In this document: positions 56,329 to 64,000 of the stretch, piece after piece | Layout of the letters: each line of letters starts with the position of its first letter | Numbering within the stretch: position 1 is the first letter of the stretch | Assembly: GCF_023053635.1 (NCBI RefSeq) | Contig: NC_086172.1 | Location: 67,196,681 to 67,260,680 of the forward strand | Origin: Elgaria multicarinata webbii | Lineage: Eukaryota; Chordata; Lepidosauria; Squamata; Anguidae | DNA length: 64,000 nucleotides | Direction: 5' to 3' | Made by a program: the position numbers and the translations under genes | The notes under the pieces: model-generated | Databases searched by the model: none | What the model was told of the DNA's origin: nothing | The model's input: the letters and a program-made list of their open reading frames with translations, nothing else

Positions 56329-56641
56329 AACCATAAAGCCAAAAACATAGGGGTAGACAGACAACAAGGATGTTTTTATTCAACAAAAGGAAAAAGGTTC
56401 CAAAGAATTTTAGACCACATGTAAGGAAATTTAGAATAATGCAACAAGTGTTTGCCCTTCTGATGCCTATGGATAGAGCACAGAAGACTGGCAACTGAAG
56501 AGCAAACAGCACTTGTTGCACTATACTAAATTTCCCTGAAGAAGGACCTACATGTGGTCTAAAATGCTTTGGAACCTTTTTCCTTTTGTTGAATAAAACA
56601 TCCATTTTGTCTACCCCTTTGCTTTTGGCTTTTTGGCGTTC
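56329..56641. repeat. 310-bp palindromic element
   Basis: The left arm (from about 56329) and right arm (to about 56641) are inverted copies over about 125 bases, e.g. caacaaaaggaaaaaggttc and gaacctttttccttttgttg. The right arm holds a 14-base segment (cctgaagaaggacc) that the left arm lacks. The loop is about 50 bases. Confidence 0.8.
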
Positions 56642-57017
56642 CTTGTGGGGTTCCCTTTTTTGTTGGCTTTAGAGAAGGGGAAGGACTAAGTGGGGTGAAC
56701 TGTGCAGTGTTGCTGCTGCTGTGGGTAGCTATGCGAGACAGAGCCTTTTCCATGGTGCCACCTTGCTTGTTGTCCCATCTGGTTTGCTCACTAATGGGGC
56801 AACAGGTTATGATCTTTCTGTTTCCGATGGCTTTGGGGGTCAACAGATAATTAGCTTCCCTTGTGCCCTATCTCGGTATGGTTTGTTCCTTACCTGTTGC
56901 TGTTTAATTATGCATTTAAATTGCTTTGTTTTGAGCTAACTGTAGATCCTGAAGGACGCTATATAAGGAGAAGCATAAACATTTTAATTATATGCATTTA
57001 ACATTAGTAAATTTGCC

Positions 57018-57745
57018 TCTTCCATAATACTAGAACCCAGGATCATGCCATGAAGATGACTGGTGGGAGATTCAGGGCAGATAAAAGGAAGTACTTCTTC
57101 ACGCAGCACATAGTTTAACTATGGAATTCACTATCACAAGATGTAGTGATGCCAGCAATTTGGATGGCTTTAAAAGGAGGTTGGATAAATTCCTGCAGGA
57201 GAAGGCTAATGATGGCTACTAGCACTCTTCAAATACTTGAAAGGTTGTCACACAGAGGAGGGCCAGGATCTCTTCTCGATCCTCCCAGAGTGCAGGACAC
57301 AGAATAATGGGATCAAGTTACACGAAACCAGATTCCGTCTGGACATCAGGAAAAACTTCCTCACTGTTAGAGCAGTACAACAATGGAACCAGTTACCTAG
57401 GGTGGTTGTGGGCTCTCCCATACTAGAGGCATTCAAGAGGCAACTGGACAACCATCTGTCAGGTATGCTTTAGGTTGGATTCTTGCATTGAGCGGGGGGT
57501 TGGACTCGATGGGCTTATAGGTCCCTTCCAACTCTGCTATTCTATGATTCTAGTCCAGTATCAGAGGCAGTAAGCTTATGTACACCAGTTGCTGAGGAAC
57601 CTGGGTGGGAGGGTGCTGTTACACTTATATCCTGCTTGTGGATTCCCTGTGCGCAGCTGGTTGGCCACTGTGTGAACAGAACACTGGACTAGATGGACCT
57701 TGGTCTGAGCCAGCATGGCTCTTCTTAGGTTCTTAAATGTAAGAA
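57018..57745 (+). mobile_element. CR1 LINE 3' end, split by another CR1
   Basis: The first part (57018-57227) has agataaaaggaagtacttct, ttaactatggaattcactat, ttaaaaggaggttggataaa. The second part (57550-57745) has gtccagtatcagaggcagta, cagctggttggccactgtgt, actggactagatggacctt, ctcttcttaggttcttaaa. In intact copies these are continuous, so the piece between them is an insertion. Confidence 0.75.
57228..57549 (+). mobile_element. Younger CR1 LINE 3' end nested in a CR1
   Basis: It encodes RFRLDIRKNFLTVRAVQQWN, then QLPRVVVGSPILEAFKRQLD (the CR1 ORF2 C-terminal LPxxVV..SPxLExFKxxLD motif). It ends in ttggactcgatgggcttata, ttccaactctgctattctat and gattcta. Confidence 0.82.
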
Positions 57746-58202
57746 TGCATGAATTGGTTCCCAAGAGAACTGAGGACTCCACATTTGTTGTTTTTACTAT
57801 ATTAAATGTAAAAAAAGATTTTTGTCTGGACTAATATACTGTATTTTTGACCCTGCATGTATATACTGTCTTCATTTCTAATAAAGCATATTATATGCAA
57901 ATCCAAAAATGTCACCATTCCATTGTTCTGATTTCCAACTCCAGCTGCTTAGATAATTGACTTCATTTGAGATTAAAGTGTTTCCATAATAAACAAAAGG
58001 TTATACATGTGGTGCCATTGTAGAGCCTTTCTACTGCCAGCAAGCTAGAAAAAGTGGCTCTCCTCCGAAATACTGGAAAGGCATTTGTTGTGCCAATGAG
58101 ATATCGGTTCCAACAATATACATCATAAAAAGCTAATGTGTTTTGCAAAGCCAAAGACTACGTACACTTTTAGGGCATGAGGCAGTGATAATTAAGTACC
58201 TT

Positions 58203-58295
58203 AACACCACAATCCGATGCACGTTCAGAACTAAATCCCACTGAATTCAAAGGGCTCTAATCCCTATTAGAGTAAGTGTGCATATCCTAAGTCCC
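58203..58295. repeat. Family C copy (diverged)
   Basis: cacaatccgatgcacgttca, taaatcccactgaattcaaa, gagtaagtgtgcatatccta. Confidence 0.5.
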
Positions 58296-58522
58296 AATAA
58301 TTTCAATGGCACTATTAACATGTACTTTAAAAGGATAGCACACAGACAACATAAAATTCAATATAATGGCAGCTACAAAAATAACACTCTTACTTAAACT
58401 ATTGTTCCGCTTTCATTTACTTCAAATCAAATTGCTGAATTAATGTACACAGAAGTGGTAAAAAGTCTTCAATGATTTCATGCATGAAGGACAAAGAGGG
58501 AAGAGTGTATGCTGTATAAGGT

Positions 58523-58838
58523 GGCATGACCATATGAAAAGGGGGACAGGGCTCCTGTATCCTTAAGAGTTGTAAAGAAAAGGGAATTTCCACATGTGTT
58601 ATTTGTATGCATGCAGCACCTGGTGAAATTCCCTCTTCATCACAACAGTTTAATAATAATAATAATAATAATTAATTTATTACCCGCCTCTCCCCTTGGA
58701 TCGAGGCAGGGAACATCAAATACAAAAATACTGTAAAACACATAAAACTGATTAAAAACATATAAAAACTAATAGATTATTAAAATATCAGCCAGTCTGC
58801 AGGAGCCTTGCCCTCTTTTGTATCTGGTCACTCTAACT
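58523..58838. repeat. DNA-transposon-like element (family D) with a retroposon tail inserted
   Basis: The ends tgaccatatgaaaaggggga and gccctcttttgtatctggtca are inverted. Between 58654 and 58795 lies an (AAT)n, ttacccgcctctccccttgg, gatcgaggcagggaac segment. The same tail occurs at 45538-45625, so it is a separate insertion. Confidence 0.6.
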
Positions 58839-60345
58839 ACAGAAGAACTATAAACCAGCAATCAATCTAACAAAAGAATTGTAAGACAGCAGATATTACA
58901 AGTTTCCTTTTGAGTGTTGAGCTTTGGCTGGATCATCATTTTACTGTAGCAGGAGCACTTGTAAATTGAAACCTACTGCTTCAGCAGCTGCATGTTGTGG
59001 AAAGATGTCGATTTCTATATAGTGGAATAGAAACAGTGTTACATAGGCTAGCAGGGGCAACAGCAGAGCTGAAATTATTCTCTAAAGCTGCCAGCCCAAC
59101 AAGGAAGGAGCCTTTCACAAGCATGTTGGCCATGGAGAGGAGTTCCGTGGGCACCTCGAAACAATGACAGCACTTTCATGCAGGGTAAGTTGAAGCCTCC
59201 AGGACAGACAAGAGGTGTTCTCAGATCGGCCAAGCGGCATCCTGGGGTGGCATTTGCAGCAGTGCAGCAACAAAGCTACTTACTGAAGCCACTGACTTGA
59301 CTTGAGTCAAGATGACATGAATCAAGATTTTGATGATTAGAAGTTTTCCAACTGCACTTCCTGGCTCAAAATTATTTGAACTATATAAATATTCCAGTAT
59401 AGTCCTAGTTATGGACTGTTTAGGAACAATTGCTCCTTTGGTGTCTTTTAAAAAGTGTTGAAGTGATGCAATCTAGTTAACTTGGCAACACTTTTGTAGG
59501 CTGGTTTTTTTTAAAAAAAAATTAAGGCAAAATTGACGAAAGCAGTCAGAATGAAATACAGATTTGGGCTGTGGAGCGAAACAGAGTTCAAGTCACTACC
59601 TCTGGTCGCACTGAAGCCTCTTCATAACATTTAAAAGACTGGTGGAAATCTTGTAAGCACTGAAATAAAAGAATTCAATGGAACAGCAATCCCAGCTGCG
59701 TGAAACACACATTCCTTTCACAAAGAGCCCACTCTGTCTTACAAGCACAATCGAACCCCTGCAATTTGCCTTTCTTTTTTGTTTTTTGGGGAGTTCAATG
59801 TGCTTTAAGCTTAACATGGATTTTTTAAAAAAAAACACGTCACAGAGGATCATGGATCTTTCTTATCTCTGCCAGAATTTGCTAGACTTTCAGTGCATTT
59901 GGACCAATTTGGTTTATTTTCTGATACATTGGCTTGCTTCAAACATAACAGCAAGCCATTCTTTGGTACTACTATATTAACCCTTCTTGAAGGACACTTG
60001 GCTCATGGTTCTTGCCTCTGTGATTCTCTTTTTTCCTGGCTTGCCAGTTAATCTGAATCACAAACCATTGCTTGTGCTTGCCTTATGGCTTGCAAGGCCA
60101 GTTATAATTGGATCTTGGTTTGGATGAAATGGAAAGCCATGGAGGGAGAGGATCATGCTGAGGAAGCGGAGGAGGGAATTCCATACTAAGCCCAATGATT
60201 CTTAAGGACTTGTCATCCAATGCCAAACCGAAGTTTGGACTTATATCTGAAAATCAGCCCAGTGTTTGATCTGCTGCATTTCACTTATGATATTTTAAGT
60301 ATCTTAAATCTTTAGTTATTTTTCTATCTGGTAGATGATGATGAT

Positions 60346-60360
60346 GATGATTCCTGTCCT
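60346..60360. repeat. (GAT)n microsatellite
   Basis: Five GAT-type units. Confidence 0.8.
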
Positions 60361-61341
60361 GGGATCTCTCAATCAAAATTTCAACACTGGAAGAAACAAC
60401 AAAGGAAGACCAGGAAATAGGAAAATGTAGGCCTATTTTTAGTTTACAAATGTCAAAATAGTTTGACATACCTTCAAACAGGAATGGAATGCAAGTTTTT
60501 CTGCTCTAGGGTGAGTTCTCCTTTCTCTCCCCACAGCCACTGCCTTGGCTTCTATAGTGACACACATTCAGCAGCCAGATCCAATGCTGTCTCCATCCCA
60601 CATGCTTTGCCTTTAGTTCTTTTTTCCCCTTTACCAAATATTTTGGCTGTGTTTTTTTGCTCAAGAGATTTCATGGTGTTTGTGCAGTGTGTGACAACAA
60701 AAATGTGCAAATGTATGATATCTGCATGTGCCAATGTGCTTTCTGTTTGTAGCTAAACCTATAATTTCAACAATTATTTAGTGAGGATTGCTAGTAGGTC
60801 ACATGGAGACGGCTCAACCAACCCTACCATTAACCCCTTGCACGTATTTCACAAATCATTTTTACCTTATTTTCCTTCTATCAAATCTCAGACATTGGGC
60901 TGTTGGGGTCTCACATATAGGTGTTAATACCAAACATCCTGATCTAATAAAGAAGATCCGTACGTGGAAGTAGCTTTCTGTACAAAAAGTCATTTCTGAT
61001 GTGCATCCAATGCTGCAATGCTCATCTGAGCTTCACTTAATTGGTTGGATACATCTTTCGATGTGAATAGGAATGCAAACCCCCTTGGGGATACAAATTG
61101 TTATATGTAACTAGTGATTTCCCCTACCCCTGTAGCCCACCCTATCCCAAATCTGCTCCAGAGGGTTGTGGGATCCTCCAGAGCAAATTTGCTCTGGGAG
61201 TTATAAGGTGGGAGTTATAAGGTGGAGGAGAGGAAGGGGGCAGATGGGACTCACCTAATTAGAAACAAACAAAACCAAAATTACAATATTACTAGAAGAA
61301 GTAAAATACAAGAACATACAAAGTTGCCATTAAATGCATAG

Positions 61342-61412
61342 GCTGTGTTCCTATACACACCTAACTGGAAGTAAATCTAATTGAACTCAATCATCCATAG
61401 GACTGCACTGAT
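61342..61412. repeat. Family C copy (diverged)
   Basis: gtgttcctatacacacctaa, ctggaagtaaatctaattga, catccataggactgcactga. Confidence 0.5.
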
Positions 61413-61646
61413 GAACATCCTCCAGGAATGAAAACAATTTAGTGCAGCAAATTAAAACTCAACTTAAAAGTTATTTTTCCCCTGAAAAGCATATACTCAA
61501 TCAATCATCCAATTGGCTGTGTTTTCAATTACTTTCCAGGCACCATCTATCTGAGGCTCTGCATGATTACAGGGAATCTTCTCTCATTAATGCTAGAGAT
61601 AAATGCTTGTTGGTGAAGAGAATACTATTCCCTTTCCAGATATGGT

Positions 61647-61817
61647 CTATGAAATCAAACACCTTTGGTAATGGAAATAGTCACACATACACCAGAATAG
61701 TTATTAAAAGTAGCAATGATTCTGGTGCTTTGTTGTGTGTGTGTGTATACAGAAGTTAACAATACTGGTGGTATTGTCAGTGATATCCGTTGTTAAAAAA
61801 AATGGCTGTGTATAGGA
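61647..61817 (+). repeat. Duplicated block, copy 1
   Basis: ctatgaaatcaaacaccttt ... aaaaaatggctgtgtatagg. It is about 90% identical to 62207-62379 in the same orientation, including a short TG run and gaagttaacaatactggtgg. Confidence 0.85.
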
Positions 61818-62206
61818 TAGCTTTGTTGTCGGCGGTCGCTGAAAAGCTATTACCCTTGACTTACAACTGGAGGGGAGTGACATATATTTAATTCTCTACT
61901 CCTGGAAATTTTTCAGTCAGCCCCTATTTTGCAGTTATTTCTCTGACTGTGGATCAACCGGGTGACTGGCCATTGAAGAAGACTTCCGAGTTGAAACACA
62001 TCTGGCCAAGCCAATAAAGCTTGTGAAGCATTTTTTTTACTGTAATTTTAACTGTGTAATGTACCATATATTGTAAGTGCTCTATAGTCTTGATTGTATA
62101 CTTCATCTCATTTTACTATAAAATTTTGTTGAAATCTATCACCTTAACCTCTTTGGTTCTCTAGTACATTGTTTGTGGTTAAGGACAACACCTGTTTTCT
62201 GTGCGA

Positions 62207-62379
62207 CTATGAAATCAAAGACCTTTGGTAATGGAAATACTCACACGTACACCAGAATAGTTGTTATAAAAGGTAGCAGTGATTCTGGTGCTTCGTTGTG
62301 TGTGTGTATACAGAAGTTAACAATACTGGTGGTATTGTCAGGGATATCCCTTGTTTAAAAAAATGGCTGTGTATAGGAA
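62207..62379 (+). repeat. Duplicated block, copy 2
   Basis: ctatgaaatcaaagaccttt ... aaaaaatggctgtgtatagg, 560 bases downstream of copy 1. Flanking sequence is not shared. Confidence 0.85.
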
Positions 62380-62889
62380 ATCTTTATCTACTTTGTTCTC
62401 AGTAGTTTTGTCTGGCAACTGTAGCTAAAGGGCTCTGAACAAGCATCTTTGTCTCCCCCTCTTCCATTCCCCTTATCCATTACTAGATTTTACTGTAACT
62501 CATTTTAGGCAGCTCTGTTCCTAATCTTTTGATAATCATCTCTGAACTGCAGTATTTACAGTTCAGCTTCAATCATCTGCTTCCCTAAACACATCCCCTT
62601 GGTAACTTTATCCTGCTTTTTGTTTCCTACAGAAGCTGCTTTGACAACTCTCTCAGGGGTTTGTAGTCCATAAGCTTGGAAAGTTGAAGATATAAATGTT
62701 AGGCCAAGAATGTGCCTTAACAAGGTTTAAGCCCATCCAGACGCTGTTTCCCAAACATGCCTCTAGAGCAGCAGCTGCCTCAAAGATGTTTACAGTTTTA
62801 AAAACAATAAATGACTAGTTAAGAGCAACATCATATATTAGGCTCCACAGCCAATCCCCCACATCCTGTGTCCAATATACTTCTGTAAT

Positions 62890-63010
62890 GCATAAACAGC
62901 AGAGTCTTGTAGCATCTTAAGGACTAACAGATTTATGATGGCATAGGTTTTTGTGGACTAGTTTAGAATCCACATCATCAAATGCTTGAAAATCATGTTT
63001 AAGGTTAAAA
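62890..63010. repeat. Interspersed repeat (CAGAGTCTTGTAGCA type)
   Basis: cagcagagtcttgtagcatc, aaggactaacagatttatg, ggtttttgtggactagttta, ccacatcatcaaatgc. This order is common in sauropsid genomes as I recall; the family is not assigned. Confidence 0.5.
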
Positions 63011-63563
63011 ATCTTTAAGGTTCTGTGTTTGCTGCAGCACACACCTCTGGAAGTAAGAAATGAAATAACCTGGTAAGACGCAAGTTTATGTACATCTATA
63101 CCTCTATCCAAAATATGGGTCTTAAGTAGTTTGGATCAAAGAAAGATCCAACCTGGACTGTCATAGCCTTCTGCTCCCATTCCTCTTTCTCTTTCAGATT
63201 CAGAGTTGCTCTCCTGGTCTGCTATTAAGCTTCAGTTCCTGCATGAGCAGGAAGCACTTCCCTTTCTTGCGTATTCCCCTGCTTACCCACCCATCCCTGA
63301 ACTGAACAATCTGAGCAGGGAGAGGTATTGGCTGTGTCACCCCGCCTTTCATTCAGTCCTCTCTGTTTGACTGTGTCTGTCTTCCACTCCACCACTAGTG
63401 AAATAGCCAGCTTCATAATCACAGTTGTCCACCAGTGGCTCCTACAGGTGTCAATACACATTGACGAACCCAGCAATGTGCACAAAGGGATAAAATATGG
63501 ATTTGTGCCCACTGTATTTGTATTAAGATCCCAATTCAAATAAAATAGGTTAAACTCTCTGTA

Positions 63564-63585
63564 GTGTGTGTGTGTGTGTGTGTGT
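63564..63585. repeat. (GT)n microsatellite
   Basis: About 11 GT units. Confidence 0.9.
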
Positions 63586-64000
63586 CTGTGTTTCTTTACA
63601 ACAGAGAAAACTTAGGTTCTGAGCTAATGGGATTTTGGAAACAGGAATAAATCTAAATGTAGAAAGTGAGATTATCTCACTAACTATAATCTAGCCCATC
63701 AAATTATTTGGATTCGTTCTGGTGAGAAAATCTTGCATTCGGTCCCCCACCCTCCTTCAGAATTCCCTGATGAAAGTGGAGAGAGAGAAAAATACCACAG
63801 GGCATTGTCATTTCAGCAGAAATATCTGTCCAGTTATGGGTATTATTATTAGAGTAAAACAATAAAATAGCAACACCCTGCCGCATAGGCTTACATTCTA
63901 ATAAAATCATAATAAAACAATAAGGAGGGGAAGAGAATGCACCAAACAGGCACAGGGTAGAGTAAAACTAACAGTATAAAAGTACAGCACCATGTACATT

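Larger units (their letters stand above)
53558..64000. other. Upstream of the tetraspanin start codon; repeats, no gene seen
   Basis: There is no CpG-rich promoter and no further exon I can recognise; non-coding 5' exons may exist. L2-like 3' ends appear at about 54880-55270 and 56640-56970. The segments 53930-54860, 58840-60280, 60480-61330 and 62400-63560 contain nothing I can name with confidence. Confidence 0.5.

Noticed and set aside
62890-63010. Endogenous retroviral LTR
   Set aside because: Only an interspersed repeat with no clear TG..CA ends, target duplication or associated gene remnants; no retroviral or capsid-bearing element was identified anywhere in the window.
53558-64000. 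MYLK or KALRN exons at the right end
   Set aside because: Expected from human synteny, but no exon of either could be recognised in this window.

Overview
The window looks like vertebrate nuclear DNA, most likely from a squamate reptile (lizard or snake). Three protein-coding genes can be assembled from exons with GT..AG borders and compatible phases. The spaces between exons are filled with the repeats expected in squamates: CR1, L2 and L1 LINE fragments, a tRNA-derived SINE, and many short palindromic (MITE-like) elements. No operons, CRISPR arrays or prokaryotic signals are present. Species cannot be fixed from this sequence alone.

Layout. 1-11193 (+): the last four coding exons of ROPN1 (ropporin-1, sperm fibrous-sheath/AKAP-binding protein); the 5' exons lie left of the window. 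11194-18873: intergenic, dominated by a decayed L1 on the minus strand (about 13.8-17.4 kb) with a small DNA transposon inside it, a 177-bp snap-back palindrome and a tRNA-SINE. 18500-18873: TATA-less promoter with CCAAT and GC boxes. 18874-37606 (+): complete CCDC14, 13 coding exons, predicted 949 aa, a centriolar-satellite protein. 37607-42641: intergenic, with CR1 debris. 42642-53557 (-): a complete 7-coding-exon tetraspanin of the TSPAN6/TSPAN7/CD63 type, predicted 245 aa, converging tail-to-tail with CCDC14. 53558-64000: upstream of the tetraspanin start; repeats only, including a CR1 nested in a CR1, a 310-bp palindrome and a duplicated 170-bp block.

The ROPN1-CCDC14 order and orientation match what I recall of the human 3q21 locus (MYLK-CCDC14-ROPN1-KALRN). 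The tetraspanin next to CCDC14 is not part of that human neighbourhood as I remember it, and is the most interesting gene here. ROPN1 and CCDC14 both relate to cilium, centriole or flagellum biology; the tetraspanin has no obvious link to them. I found no wholly new biological system. The points worth a second look are the tetraspanin paralogue, several high-copy palindromic families (one with at least 11 copies), well-preserved nested insertions with target-site duplications, and two degenerate hammerhead-like motifs.
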